From NCBI GenBank assembly GCA_944548615.1, contig OX155971.1, positions 28,277,708 to 28,341,707 of the forward strand: a DNA stretch of 64,000 nucleotides, in the 5' to 3' direction. The stretch is from Micropterix aruncella (Eukaryota; Arthropoda; Insecta; Lepidoptera; Micropterigidae). The translations under genes and the position numbers were made by a program. The notes beneath the pieces are model-generated. The model was not told the origin of the DNA and searched no databases. It saw nothing but the letters and a program-made list of their open reading frames with translations. Positions 10,771 through 23,884 of the stretch are shown here, in pieces. Numbering within the stretch: the first letter of the stretch is position 1; every line of letters starts with the position of its first letter.

Positions 10771-11040
10771 GATAACCAGGTGAGCAAATCGATTGACGAG
10801 ATCTGTTTAAAAAGGATCCGACCTTGAATTTTCACTGATTTAACTGTGAAGCGAATAGATGTCCCAGCGCGGTCGGACCTGTTGAGATCGGTGGAGGAGG
10901 AAGTCGGCTTACGCACGCTCAGTCGTCTACGACCACCCGGAGAGTAAGAACAGGCATTTTCGTGAAACTCGTTCTCATCTCGCCTGCAAGCCACGATGCA
11001 GCACTCGATGGAGCAAAGGATTGCCATCAAGTTCATGTGA
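10771..11040. other. Unassigned, possible mariner 5' scrap
   Basis: GC-richer than its neighbours. A short reading at 10994-11038 (ATG then HSMEQRIAIKFM) resembles the start of some mariner transposases but stops at once. Nothing else identified. Confidence 0.25.
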
Positions 11041-11041
11041 T

Positions 11042-11875
11042 TTTTAACACGCTTTTATTAGGTCGACCTGTATGTAACTATGATTTGAGTTGAGTTCTTT
11101 ATTGTGGGAATTATTAAACAACATACAATGTTTAATTAACAAACTGCCCAGAGAGCATACAACATTTTGTTTCAGAAGAAACTTCATAAAGAAGAAGCTA
11201 TATAAGGGGCAATCAGTAAAACTAAAACTATCAACAATTAAAATAATCAATATCAGAAATGATCAAACACAAGCAATAATCATCAATAATCACATAATCA
11301 ATCAAACTAATTTTTATAATGTTTTGTCCAAGAAGAATCTAAATACATTGTAATTACATTTAAATATAAGATACCATATAACAAACAATCAATAAAATTA
11401 TTAATTCAAGTTAAAACAATCAACAAATGAAATAATCAGTATACGCATTACATTAAAATAAAGGGGCTGTAAAAAAAGTCATTTTGTAAAATTTATAAAT
11501 TCCTCAATAGAGTAAAACGTATTGGTTGTAAAAAAATCCTTTAAAAGTTTTTGGAACGTTCTGATATTGCTATTGTCTTTTATGCCAACTGGTAGGTGGT
11601 TAAAATAATAAGGCCCTGAGAATTGGGTACTTTGCCTAGCAGCGTTTAAAACCACGCATGGTAGAATGAAATTATTCTTGTATCTGGTGTTTTTGTTATG
11701 TATATCTTAAAATTTTACGTAACTTTCCTTTTCTGTGTAAAAATCTAATAATAGCCTATATAAGTAAAGTGATGTGAGTCATGATTTTCAATCTTTTAAA
11801 AATAGGTCTACATGTTTCTATATGTTTAGCTCTGGCAATAATCCGTAATGCTCTTTTCTGAAGGATATATAAATA
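11042..11875 (-). pseudogene. CR1-like LINE 3' end (minus)
   Basis: The minus strand from about 11870 encodes LQKRALRIIARAKHIETCRP, then IHNKNTRYKNNFILP, YYFNHLPVGIKD and a C-terminus ending EEFINFTK with the stop at 11479-11481. This is the common tail of CR1/jockey-type reverse transcriptases, 5'-truncated and with one stop near 11760. 11042-11478 would be its 3' UTR. Confidence 0.7.
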
Positions 11876-13050
11876 AATACAAACGGAGCTGCCATGGAAT
11901 TCACCGACCGGAGTCGGGCCCATAATAATACTATATTTTTTTTTTACACTTCTGGGGGGTGAGCAGTGGATTCCGGACTTACGAACCGGCTGTGGTAGGT
12001 TTAGGACAGCTGTCTTGCCACATGTGAGCGTTCACCTTACCACCCATTCACTCCCCCTTCGAAGCCATAGAATTTGAGATGCGCAAATCGCAGTTTTAGA
12101 TAATTTTTCTAAGAGTTGATTATTTTTCTGGAAAGGCCAAGATCTTTAAAGAGGTGAAATAGAGATTTAGCTGGCAGGCCACGAGCGCCAACTTCCACCG
12201 CGTGAAGGTGAACAGTGAAGCCGTTCCGGGTTACGGCTTTTGCCAGATCATGGTATTTATTTAATTTGTACTCGTGGTCTTTTGGGATATTTGATTCCCA
12301 TGGAAGTTAATTCTACGATAAGAGCCACCTTCCTAGATAGAGAGTAAAGAGTTATATCTGGACGGAGGGCTGTGCATCCGAGACTTTCAGGGAATTTATA
12401 CTGCTTAGAGACCGAATCAACCTCCAGAATCCAATCTGTAGCTTTCTCGATTATTGAGAAAGGTTTTGTAGTTAAATGTTTTTTGCCTTTAGAGCCATCA
12501 CGCACAAACTGTATTGGGGGTTTGGAGGATACTGTCAAACCCTTGTTGGCACGAGCCACTGAGAGACTAATTACCTTGCGAATAACAGCGAGAACTTTGT
12601 CACGGCGGTAAGTGTACCGTCCTTGATCTAAGGCCACCTTGCAGCCAGCTAGAATGTGTCTAGCTGTGCAAGGGGTATTGCTACAGAGGGGACAAGAACT
12701 ATCCTCGGCAAAGCTCCAACGAGCGAGGTTACTGGGGTCTGAAAGTGTATGCTGAAAGGCATTCAAATAAAATTTCAGCATCTCTGGCGTCCAGTCATAG
12801 AGCATTACCTTCCAGTGCATTGGAGGCGGAATGCAAAAGTCCCCAATTGTTGTCCAATCATTCTGGCATTGAAGGCCAATAGCATGAGCCATACTCTTGC
12901 TGTCGTAATCTCCCCGCAAAAGAGACTTCTTCAAGTCCACGTCGCTCGTGGTTGTACTGCCATACCCCAGACCAGTGCCATTCTGGCTGATTCCAGTAAG
13001 GAACTTTTTGTGGAAGTCTACGCGGGCTTGTAGATCATTTGAATCACTAC
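11876..13050 (-). pseudogene. RLE-type LINE (family U), longest copy
   Basis: A 227-aa open frame (12940-12257) plus a continuation to about 13040. It contains IPPPMHWKVMLYDWTPEMLK, a CCHC knuckle CPLCSNTPCTARHILAGC, and RPDITLYSLSRKVALIVELT, the R-P-D...E-x-T arrangement of restriction-like endonucleases found at the C-terminus of R2/R4/Hero/Utopia-type LINEs. The tail continues in another frame (GARGLPAKSLFHLFKDLGLS near 12180-12125), then a 3' UTR ending ATTCCATGGCAGCTCCGTTTGTAT at about 11880. 5'-truncated, with a frameshift at about 12257. Four other fragments are in the window (6370, 17150, 30300-31100, 63945). Confidence 0.75.
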
Positions 13051-13249
13051 GGCCACTTATTACGTGCTTCGATATTGCCGGATCGGTGCCTGTATAAAGC
13101 GTGTTTTTAGTGTTCGTTTTAAACTACTAATTTATTTTCACTTGATTGTTTATCGAAATGCCACCTTAAAGAAATTTTAACACACCAATGGGTTGCAATG
13201 TCCAAGGTCCAATGGGCCGCATTCCACTGAATACCAGTTTTTTAACTGA

Positions 13250-14440
13250 GGGCATACTCCATCACTATTACCTGTTTGTATCTGCTAACCCCTTTAATGC
13301 TCTATCTATATCCATGCATTATTTATGATATATTGCTCTATAAGGAACAAGGCTCTTGATCTTCTTACTTCTTACTTGGGAAATAGAATTCAGAAGGTTG
13401 ATGTAAACGGTAAAAGATCACCAGGATCAATGGTCACCATGGGTGTCCCACAAGACTCCATTCTTGGCCCATTTCTCTTCTTAATATACATCAATGATTT
13501 ACCCTTTCACATAAGGAATAATCACGAAATTGTATTGTTTGCTGATGATACTTCTTTGACGTTTAAGATTAGTCGAAAATTGTACAATTATGACGAAGTT
13601 AACAATGCACTCTCAAAAGTTGTTAATTGGTTTAATGTAAATAACCTACTATTAAATGAAAAAAAAACCAAAGTGATTAAATTTTCTACACCTAATGTTA
13701 AGCAGGTACAAACCAATGTAGAAATAAATGGAACTAGACTGGAGCCTGTTGCTTCAACTGTGTTTTTAGGGATAACAATTGACTCCAAATTACAATGGGG
13801 CCCACAAATTGAGAAAATGTCAGGAAAACTTAGCTCTGCGGCATACGCAGTTAAAACAATAAGGCGGCTGACTGATGTAGATACAGCAAGAATAGTATAC
13901 TTTAGTTACTTTCATAGCATTATGTCCTATGGGATTCTTCTCTGGGGAACTGGGCGGACATCAATAACATCTTTATACTACAGAAACGTGCTGTAAAAGC
14001 TATATATAAACTTGGTCCTCGAGTTTCACTTAGAGAAAAATTCAAAGAGATAAATATTCTTACTGTTGCATCACAATATATATACGAAAATCTGTTGTAT
14101 GTCCACAAGAATATTGACAAGTTTAAAATAAAAAGCGACACTCATAATTTAAATACTAGACATAAGCATAACCTTGTACGTGCTACTCGTCTCCAGAAAA
14201 TAAGCAATTCTTTTTTGGGACAATGTATACGCTTCTATAACAAACTTCCTCATACCATTAGAGAACTATCTGTAAGTAAGTTTAAAGCTACCATCAAAGC
14301 AAAATTGTATAAAAAAGCATACTATACAATATCTGATTATGTAAATGACAAAACGGCTTGGGAGTAAGGCTTGGTCGCATCATAAGAACATAAATTAAAA
14401 ATAATATTTAATTGTCTCTATATGAATAAAGAACATTTTG
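13250..14440 (+). pseudogene. CR1-like LINE reverse transcriptase, 3' half
   Basis: An open frame at 13325-13996 has QDSILGPFLFLIYINDLPF (RT motif), LFADDTSL (catalytic FADD box), NNLLLNEKKTKVI and TVFLGITIDSKLQW, the classic block order of LINE reverse transcriptases. After a frameshift at about 13990 it continues at 14095-14367 (NTRHKHNL, FYNKLPHTIRELS) to a stop. AATAAAGAAC at 14423 is followed by a long T run. 5'-truncated. Confidence 0.8.
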
Positions 14441-14546
14441 TTTTTTTTTTTTTTGATACGGGATCTAAAAAGAGTGTATGGCTACAAGCCACTACACTTT
14501 TCCCTACTGTGACCAATCATAATAAAAGTGAAAATGATATTCATCA

Positions 14547-14924
14547 TCATTTATTAGAACTCGATTTTAAAAATTGAAGTAACAAATTCTCCGGCTTTTT
14601 AATCTTCTCTTTAGCAGCGGCCAGACAAGCACTGGCCGACAAGCCTGCAAATTTATCCTTCTTTTTCTTCCGATTCGGTGTGAATTTCTCGTCCGGTCCA
14701 CGACAAACGGAATCCGTGAAGGCATTGTTTGCGATGCGCTGCTTAATTTTCTTTTCGACCCAGTCGGAGGAAGTCTTATGGATGACTCTATTTGAAGCGG
14801 GAGTGATCGATTGCCTCGAACGGTTCGAGAATGTTGAAGCGTTGAGAGAGACGGCGCTTTCTTCCGACATCGGCTTGGCGGTGTTAATTTTTGTTGTCTT
14901 TCGGCAGGAGTCGCAAGTGATTTC
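14547..14924 (-). CDS. C18orf21-like zinc-ribbon protein, exon 4 (last)
   Basis: The minus-strand exon begins after ATATTTCAG (14925) and encodes 125 residues plus TGA. It opens EITCDSCRKTTKIN, giving the second CxxC pair of a zinc ribbon, followed by a low-complexity Ser/Lys-rich region and a C-terminus LLLQFLKSSSNK. Human C18orf21 has the same layout: LITCKTC, a long Ser/Lys region and a final FLSSL helix. Exons 1-3 are at 38143-38046, 37969-37852 and 32255-32127; all phases fit (98+118+129+378 = 723 bp, 240 codons plus stop). The intron before this exon is 17.2 kb. The stop overlaps a poly(A) signal (AATAAATGA). The family has been reported as an RNase MRP protein (RMP24), which is from memory and not visible here. 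An older downstream ATG frame is shorter and not needed. Confidence 0.8.
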   Translation of the reverse strand, partial: EITCDSCRKTTKINTAKPMSEESAVSLNASTFSNRSRQSITPASNRVIHKTSSDWVEKKIKQRIANNAFTDSVCRGPDEKFTPNRKKKKDKFAGLSASACLAAAKEKIKKPENLLLQFLKSSSNK

Positions 14925-15180
14925 CTGAAATATATTAATTTAATTAATCTGTTCAGTTCATCAACATATGATCCCCTAGATGGGCCTTTCGCGCTCGAAA
15001 ATGACCACTTCAAAACCATTACTGGTACCCGGATATTAGTAGTTTGGTCGCAGTCCGCTGGCAGACAGCCGACCGTTTCTCTCGCATACTATTTATTCAA
15101 TTTATTGCTTTCTCTCTGTCACATGATTATGTATGTGGAGCCAACTTATTTGCATCTGAGGGCATATCTAGCTAATATAT

Positions 15181-16489
15181 CATCAGGCCCTCTCTGACTT
15201 ATGGATCAGTTGTATGGTGGCCCAGAACACAACTGACCACAGTGAAAGCGAGACTCCAGAGCCTGCAACGCTTAGCGTGTATAGCAGCCACTGGATGTAT
15301 GAGAACCACACCATCGGCCGCACTAGAGTACCTCCTTAACATGAGACCTCTGGATCTTGTCATCCAAGAGGAGGCTAAGGCAGCCGCTCTAAGACTAAGA
15401 GCAAATGGACTGTGGAAACAAAACACAGAAACACCACACTCAAAAATTCTGAAACGGGTTCTAGAATAAATACCTCTTCTGGACGCACCCATGGACAGGA
15501 TAATATGCCATCATGTCTTTGATCGAAGATACAATATCCTACTCATTGCAGAACCAGCAGATCACTCTGGTACAAATGAAGTAAGGATATACACAGATGG
15601 CTCCAAAACCACTCAAGGTACCGGTGCCGGCGTCTTCTCAAATGATCTAAACATCAAAATATCAACTACCCTAGGCAACTTAAATACGATCTTCCAAGCA
15701 GAATGCATTGGCATCACCAGAGCAGCACAGGCAGTTGCAGCCAAAGATGTCGGAGACCTAAGTTTGAAATTTGTCTCCGACAGTGCCTCCGTGCTATAAG
15801 CGCTAGCAAAATATACCATAACCTCAGTCCTTGTACTGGAATGCCACAATGCGCTTCAATCCATTGCAAGGTCAAATAAAGTGACCCTGCAATGGATTAA
15901 AGGGCACAGCGACTCACTGGGCAATGACGCGGCAGACGAACTGGCCAAAAGGGGATCAAAGGAAATAGCATATGGACCGGAACCCTTGATGCCCATTCCC
16001 CAGGCCCAAATAAAAACATGGCTACGCAGGAACACCGAAGAAACCCACCTTACAGAATGGAAAAAAAAACGCAGGATGCAGGCAAACAAAGAACGCGGTT
16101 CCGGAAGAGTCCAAAAAACTTGCCCGCAACCTAACCAGATTAAAAAGGGACAAAATCCGTAGTCATAGGTACTATGACAGGCCACTGTCCCCTAAACAAA
16201 CACCTGTTTACCATAGGTGTGACAGACAGCCCTCTATGCAGAGGATGCATGGAGGAAGAAGAAACGGCCACAGCATGCGCTCATGGAATGCAGGAGCGTG
16301 GCAGAGCAACAGGCAAGAATACTACAATCTCCAGCATCTGTCCCGGAGGCCGGTAGCAACCCCCAAACAGGCTGCTAACCTTCTGGGACAGCCTGGGTTG
16401 GCTGGAGTAACATAAATAGAAACATGAACCACGCACAACGGCCCAATCAAGAGGCCAAGTGCGGGAAAAAGCTCAGACAAACTAACTAA
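15181..16489 (+). mobile_element. I/LOA-type LINE, 5'-truncated, 13-bp target duplication
   Basis: Flanked by direct repeats CTAGCTAATATAT at 15168-15180 and 16490-16502. Encodes a C-terminal RT part (ARLQSLQRLACIAATGCMRT), then an RNase H domain: VRIYTDGSKT (first Asp), AECIGITRAAQA (Glu), SDSASVL (Asp), WIKGHSDSLGNDAADELAKR (His and last Asp). A CCHC knuckle near 16230-16290 (LCRGC, then His and Cys after a frameshift) follows. Tail (ACTA)n at about 16480. Stops at about 15469 and 15798 and a frameshift near 16275 make it dead. Confidence 0.85.
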
Positions 16490-16610
16490 CTAGCTAATAT
16501 ATGAATGGTTCAGTGTTGCTCAGACATTCGTCAGACATACTTTCAGTGCAGATGTCCCTAGTGTATCGAGCATATAACCGATGCGATGCCACTGGTTATT
16601 TAGTGTATTA

Positions 16611-17035
16611 CAGCGTTGCCAAACTGTGTTCTACGGAACCTAGGGGTTCTGCGAGGACTCTTTAAGGGTTCCGCGAGGACTCTTTAAGGATTCTGCGATT
16701 TTTTTCTCGACAACTTGTTAAACAAAATTAAATTGCAATAACAGCTGATATTGTCCGCTTGATTCTTGTCTTGACTATTATTGTCCGCTTGATTCTTTAC
16801 TAGATTTGAATTGATTTCTCTTGGGTTTCATAATATTACCTCAAAGTAACCTAATTTCGATATAAAAGCACTGGATTAGGTAAACTTTCTTCATTAAGTG
16901 GTAATTTTTTGTTAATTGGCTGTGACGCTATAAATGGACGTTCTTCCTGCCCCCTCAAACCACTCGACAAAGGGTTCCACCAAACTTAAGTGACTTACTA
17001 AGGGATCCGTACCTTAAAAAGTTTTGGAACCACTG
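16611..17035. mobile_element. hAT-type MITE, 425 bp
   Basis: Left end CAGCGTTGCCAAACTGTG and inverted right end CAGTGGTTCCAAAACTTTTT, with GTTCTACGGAACC / GGATCCGTACC subterminal matches. Flanking octamers GTGTATTA and GCGTAATA agree at 6 of 8. Carries a 25-bp internal repeat (GGGTTC.GCGAGGACTCTTTAA). Confidence 0.75.
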
Positions 17036-17149
17036 GCGTAATAAATTACTCAATGTAATAGTACATATTAGAAATTCTTCTGCGCCGGCGGCATTAAATT
17101 TATTTATAATAACATCAATACTGAATGGTTTTTTATAAATATCAGCAAG

Positions 17150-17412
17150 GACTTGCTACCGGTAAGCAGTAAGTTTACCGTTCTTGATAGAAGGCCACCT
17201 TGCAGCCAGTTAGAAGATGTCTAGCTGTGCAAGGGGTATTGCTACAAAGGTGACATGAAGTATCCTCTGAATAGCTCCAACGAGAGGTTACAGGGGTCTG
17301 GAAGTGTATGCTGAAAGGCATTTCAGCATCTCTGACGTCCAGTCATACGACATTACCTTTCAGTGCATTGAAGGAAATGCAAAAGTCCCCAACTGTTGTC
17401 CAGTCATTCGCC
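17150..17412 (-). pseudogene. RLE-type LINE (family U) fragment
   Basis: Minus-strand match to the copy at 12600-12870: the region around the CCHC knuckle and PPPMHWK block, with small deletions. Coding frame lost. Confidence 0.7.
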
Positions 17413-17599
17413 ATTTAACTATGCCTTAAGATCCCAAATTTAGTCCATTTAATTATTGTGAAGTTATATAAAAAAGATAAGTTTAGAACAGCAATCCGAC
17501 CACTTTTACCTAATTTAAAATCAATATTGCGACTGAAATAGCAAATAAGTCAAGAGCGTCAGTAATGTAGTATATTTTAAATGAAAGGAAACGGATCCT

Positions 17600-17665
17600 T
17601 ATTGCGTAGAACCAGACGATGGTTTTTCCTGCGAATGATCAGGGAAGCAATCGAAATCAGAAGAA
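17600..17665 (+). pseudogene. Penelope-like scrap
   Basis: Encodes RMIREAIEIRRMSN, matching RMIREAIEIRRTPNFNREDG in the Penelope-type fragment at 30460-30720 (minus). Too short to define further. Confidence 0.4.
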
Positions 17666-17799
17666 TGTCAAACTAACCACCCAAACACGCAATGGAAGCA
17701 GAGTGCCGGTACGCAGCGTCCATGACAGTCGCACTCTTGTTGTCCCTGTGAAAATGGCAAATGTAACTTAGCCGAAACAACAGGAAAAACTACCGTCTA

Positions 17800-17875
17800 G
17801 TTCAGTGGTTTCAACCGGTGTGCTGCGGTACAATGGTGTGCTGCGGTACAATGGTGTGCCGCAAGTATCCCACTG
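17800..17875. repeat. hAT-like terminus with TGGTGTGCNGC repeats (LTR target)
   Basis: CAGTGGTTTCAACCGGTGTG begins a hAT-like end, then three TGGTGTGC units about 20 bp apart. The fourth unit (CTGGTGTGCCACCAAG) lies at 27548, on the other side of the LTR element. This shows the LTR element landed in this repeat. Confidence 0.55.
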
Positions 17876-20825
17876 TGTAAAGAAAATTTTTACTACTACT
17901 TTTTCTTTTCTTTATCTGCGAGTTATGATTTTATAATCTATTTCTCGTTATGTTACGTTACGATGCTTTCAATGTCTATTGGCCCACCACATTGGGACGG
18001 CATATGTCAGAACGACTTTTACTATATCTATTTCAATATGTTACCACCATACAGCGACAGTGATAATATTACCTTCAAGAGGGATAGGCTTCCAATACCT
18101 TGCCTAATAATTTCCCTCTTTGTATTACTTCCTCAATGAAACAAATCTTCTCCAATTAATAATCCATATATTAAACCAAATGCATATATTAACAATTAAA
18201 TTTATAAATTCTTCTATTTTAGTTTAAGTACTACTATTGTGAATTATATTTATTATAATGAGCGCCTAATTCACCACAAATATTTACAATTTCTTCTTGA
18301 GTTATTTCGATCGATCATTTGTCGATGACAACACTGGCTGCGTTCAGTCGATTGTTAATAAAATAATATTAATAATGATAATGCATGAGTTTAAATCTCC
18401 GCCGTGAAATTCGACAATTAGATTCTAATCCCTTATTTACTTAAACATGTTCAATGTCCAATTATATTGAAACATGAATCGTAATGTTACATACAACAAT
18501 AAAATTACTTATAACTAACATACTGTCAACTAGTCGATGGCGTTCCAGTGATATAATGAATTTAAATGACCGCAGTCGCTAATGCCCGATATAAACTACG
18601 ACCTGGTTACCATTCAGTCCACTGAATGTCCATATGGTTTTCGTTCTATTATTTCTATTAATACTATTCCCTTCCCGTTATCCGTGAAACCCCATCGATC
18701 AGTCAAAACAAAAAAACCTTAATATAATCTACAATTTTCCTTATCTTTAATTTTATTCTAACATTCAGTATAATTCGAATGTTTCCTTAACTAGTTTCCA
18801 AATTAAAAGCACATTTATATAATGGCTGATGTCTAAATCAATGGAGTTAGCAAAGGCTAACTCTCTTCCAAATTAAATAATAGTCGGACTAGAGGTTTAC
18901 CTCGTAGAACTATCAACGACTATTCATATCAATCGATGTTAAATGCCTCATTTTTAGTTAACGTGCAAATATGTAGAAATCACGCATTTACGTTACTACT
19001 ACTTATCATTTCCAATAATTTCCAACAAACCCCACAAAACTCTAATATTTATAACCCCAAAAAAAAATATACAACAATGACAATATTGGGTGCTAGCTTC
19101 GGCCCAAATAATTAAATAACGCCAGCTTCGGCAAAATAAACTTACATATTTTTAGTACATCTTTGCCGACAATGACTCTCGGCTATACTTCCCCGTATTT
19201 ACAGCTGCATTTCACAATTATGCACTTATAACTAAATGTCAATCTTCGATGTGTTGTTGCATTCCTAGAAATCTGCCATACCACGACGAATGCCTTTTTA
19301 GAAACCCCAACCTCTTCGCTATCGTACTGCAATTCCAAGCCGTTACTGCGTTCTCGTCAATGTTAATTGTATTTCACCGCTATGTCATGCACCTCTGAAG
19401 AACGCTCGCAATGTTGTGATATATTAATCTGACTTTGCCTCGTCCGCCATCTTTGATATAATTTTCGTATTGCAACCCGACGAAATCTCGTACTTCTATT
19501 TTATTTGAAATGTTGGATTTTTACATGCCAACTCGCGTAGCTCTCTCGATTCACATTTTTAGCACTGGATTTTCAATTATTTGTTCGTTTTTAGTGTCTT
19601 TGTAAAAAGCGCCTCAATGACGAGTGCGATAAAGCGTTTCTGTGATATACGATCTGCACACTTTATACGAATTTAAATGAACTGGGCACTAAGATGCTTC
19701 ACAGCATCTCAGTGCCCTTATTTTAAACTGTTTATTCTCACATCTGAGCCCCAAGATATACTTTTCTTTCCCAAACTTTCGCAGCTTTTGTGCGTGCAAC
19801 TAAAATTTCTTAATGGATGCCGGAAGCAACTCCTCCATCCCTTATATAACACCCCTATCGATGTGACCTTTTTTTGATAATTTAACCCACAACTATTGAC
19901 TAATCAATCACAAAACGATCTGATTTATCTATTTTTTCGTTAAATAACGCTCTGCCACATTGGTAACAAGCGAATTTCTTAACGATAATTCGTGCTTCTA
20001 ATTCTACATATGATTTTAAGTATTTATTTTACGTATTATGAGAAATTGATGTTTCATATTCGGCGGGAATTTATCATACTTTGACTTGATCTTGCCGCCT
20101 CTTCCGCGCGTCGTTTCCGCTTTCACATTTGAAGGCGAAATAATATAACTATTTTATTTCAATTTTATTTATTTATAGTATTTTTATCTAGTAATTCCTC
20201 TATTTTAATTAAGTGTTTCTAAATTTCCTCATTTTAACAATTAAATTTTATTTTGACTGGCAATTATTCGGTGAAAATTCTTTTAATTTCATTAATTCGG
20301 CTTTCTTCTATCGATATCGATTATGTTTTCCAATTTCTCTTAATAATAAATTAAATGTTCTTCAAATGACTTTATCAATATTGCCATTAAATTCTCCCAT
20401 AATTCCTACTATTTAATGAACCCCTTTTATATTTCTTTGAAAAACCAATCGGTCGACTTTTTAAGACCATAAACATGCTTCTATTGTCTATTTGTCAATT
20501 ATTGATATTTACGTCGATTTTTCGTAAAAATCTCAAAATATGCTAATTTCTTGCCAAATATTCCTGATTGTCTATATTTAAAACCCCTAATGATGTCCTT
20601 AACTCTCAAAACTATTCAAAACCCTTTATTTATGTAACGTTGACACTGCGCTCTATAGTTTAGCAACTGACATTCTTCATCTGTCAAGTTTAGTTCCTAA
20701 TTAAATCGCTAGATGTCACTATGATCATTTTTTAAGTACAATTTAATTTTAAAATTTCGATTAATCTATTTTGCGTTTAGCTTAGAGCTGCTAAGCGATC
20801 ATGTGATGATTTTCAGATCATTACA
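17876..20825 (-). repeat. 3' LTR of the giant-LTR element (2950 bp)
   Basis: From about 18443 to 20825 it is near-identical to 25165-27546; I noticed one substitution (CTTCGATG versus CTTCTATG at about 19235 / 25967). The U5-side part (17876-18440) is clearly diverged from its counterpart and about 350 bp longer. Short ORFs inside (19677-19877, 20213-20416) occur identically in both LTRs and look fortuitous. Confidence 0.75.
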
Positions 20826-23289
20826 ATACCCCCTCCCAAAATCTCTGCTTGCCCTCAAGCAATCATATCACATCTCTTTCTTGTTATCTGTTCAATCTCC
20901 AACCGCTTATTCATGATGTTTGTAATATAATATTAATGTTAATAATTTTATAGAAATAACTATGTAACTCCTACGATATGTTTGTACTATAATGTCAATG
21001 ATAATAGTTTATGTTTAATTCACATACCTTTACTATATATTTTGTACTATAATGTTATGATAATATTTTACTTTTAATTCACGTACCCTTACGATATGTT
21101 TTGTGGCTTGTCTTCCCTCTTCAAGTCTACAATTTCCTATCTTGTTTCTATATACTACCAATCTCCTAACCCAGATCTTTTAATGATAATAATTTTTTTA
21201 ATATAATTTCTAACTTTCTTCTCTATATCTCACCTCAATAATATCATACCTATAATAATAATAATGATGAAGATTCCAAACACTCCTGTTGCAAATTTTT
21301 AATATTTATTTAATATATTCCAACTTCTCCTCCTCTCTTTCGCTTCAACATGCGTCCGCTCAATTAGGAATAAACCCGAGTCCTCGACCATGTCTCCACC
21401 TACTTATTCTTTTCTATCGACCAATCTATATATAATCTCAATACATCAATATAATAATTATAATATTTCTCTCCGTTGCAAAATTTAAATTGATTCCGTC
21501 TATTTATTCTCCGTTCACCCACTCCGCTCCATTAGGATTTAACCCGAGTCCTCGATGGTGAACATTTTAACTGTCTAACTCTTCAAAAAATAGTTTGAAT
21601 ATGCCTAAGTCAGAACAATGCACTTGAACAGGCTCTGGTCGTCCCTTAATGTTCTAGATTTTTAAAAAAATCGTGACATTGTCCCAACCAGTCGCATAGT
21701 AAGTTTTTTATTTAATATAGTATGCTATTTCACGCTGGGCTTGTCCTTCTGCTATTTACTTAGACACAATCTCAAGTTAGATAACCTGACGATTGTTAAT
21801 AGGTTCTTCACTAGTCTATTATTTGTGATTTTAACGTACACTGTAAATGGTTTCTAACTCTCATTCGTTATTTCAAAATTTGGAAACTGAATTTATCCTT
21901 ACACCCCTCCCTTACTTCTTCCTTTCACATGGTTCCTTTCATCCTATCTTTCATACCAAATCAATCCCCTCCTTCATCACAACTTATGTTGGTTTACTAA
22001 TTAACAAATGTATTTTCGTCCTTCTTCTCTCACCCTCCTGGATCGCTACTATTTATCTCCTTCATAACATAAACTAAATCAATATCCGGCCTATTCTAAT
22101 TTCGCAACCCCATAATAACCCCCTTGGTGCATGTAACTATAATGCCACCGTAATAATAATCCCATTGGGTATCTGAGCTCCTCCCTGTCGAATCTAGACC
22201 ATATCCGACTCTGGGTGTCAACTCGTCCAAAAGCGTAGATCTGATCAGGATCACGCGTTGAGGTGCGACCTCAACCTTGCCGAGACCTCCATATATACTC
22301 CCTCGCAAGTTACCAAATACAAAACAAAACCATGGACCCGAGCAGTGGCTCCAACTCCGAAGACCGCCCACTTCAGATAAAAATTCCCATAATATTATAG
22401 TCGCTCTAAAAATTAGCGCTATTTTTCGATTCTAAATTCTTCATCCCGCTCTAAATAGCGAGACGTCGACAATACCACCAAACATTCTATACTAAATAAC
22501 AATATTAATATGACTCTTCATTCATCTTATAGTCGCTTTCTATATAGCACTATAACTCAATTCCAAAAATATATTTTATAATAATTATAATAATGATTTT
22601 AATCTGGCCCTATACAGCCTCAATAATATAACGATCAACCAACTTTATCAATAACAATAATCCATCGACTTCACTAATAATACTTTGGAATCTTCTCTCC
22701 AATATAATAAATCGTACCCCGATACTGCTTTGCCATTTAGTTCAACAACAAAAACTTATTACACTAATGAGATTCCTAAACGTGTTCGCTTGTATTTCTT
22801 CGCTTTAGGTAGGAATGATTGGACAACAAGTTGTAGGTGATTAGGATAGGATTTAGGATAAGATAGGATAGGATAGGAAAGGAATACTTGTTGCTTAAAA
22901 CGAAGAGATTCAAACAACACAACGCTCTCTTCGACATAACTCTTCCCCAATTTTGCAAAACAATATCACTCCACTAGATACCCAAATGAAAAAAAAACTG
23001 TCAGCTTATTAACAATATTTTACAACCCAACGACTTCACGAGGTGCATTCTTCCATACATATACGTATCAAATGGATAATATGTTTAGTAAAATGTAACT
23101 GTATGCTATATATATATACGCAAAATAATGTGTGATTCTAATGTGATAAAAAATAAACTATACTGCTCAACTAAACGTGTAAGCTAATATGTATTGTAAT
23201 TAAAATATTTCTGATTTATTGTATACTGCTTTTGGTGTATGGCATTAATGATTTGTTGCTATTAAGACTTGGTAATGGAATAGAAATAA

Positions 23290-23402
23290 GGAATGTGATA
23301 GGATAGGTAGTGTATGATAGAATGGTAGGATAGGAATGGTGATAGGATGATGGATAGGATGGTAGGATAGGATGGTGATAAGATGATGGATAGGATAATA
23401 TC
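23290..23402 (-). repeat. Microsatellite (GGATAG/GGATGAT)n
   Basis: Irregular purine-rich tandem units GATAGGAT, GGTAGGATAGG and GATGATGGATAGG on the + strand over about 110 bp. A shorter related tract is at 22838-22880. Confidence 0.7.
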
Positions 23403-23884
23403 TATTACTAGTAAGGAACAGGAAAATGATATTATCTGTAATGTAATTTATAACTTGAAAAATGATGAAATCTAATGTTTGATATATCGTGTTAAAATAA
23501 TTTATTATCTTAGTATAATAATACAATACATACACAAGAACACACACCCCGCTACAATCAATAACTCTGATATTCAAAATAATCTGCCGGTTATTCTCTC
23601 AATAAAATAATAATAACCGCCATGACAGCCAATATAATAATATTATAATGCTATTACAACCACAAAACATACCATCAAAAAACCGTGAGTTTTTTTTTTA
23701 ATACTCCCAATAATTTATTGAGCTTCTATATCTACTCACTCAACCGATAGAATCGTAAGGTTCTTTAATCACCCCTTACTAATTTTTACCATATTTTTTA
23801 TGTGGCATCGCCCTATGGCTTTACCTTCCGATTTTATATATAAGTAAGTATTTTAAGTATGTATTTACTAAGTATGTATTTTAA

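Noticed and set aside
10994..11038. Start of a mariner transposase (MQHSMEQRIAIKFM)
   Set aside because: Only 14 codons before a stop and no following homology; could be chance or a scrap too short to call.
19677..20416. Two ORFs repeated identically at 26398-27137 (66 and 67 aa)
   Set aside because: They are identical because they lie in the near-identical part of the two LTRs; AT-rich composition and no homology suggest chance ORFs.
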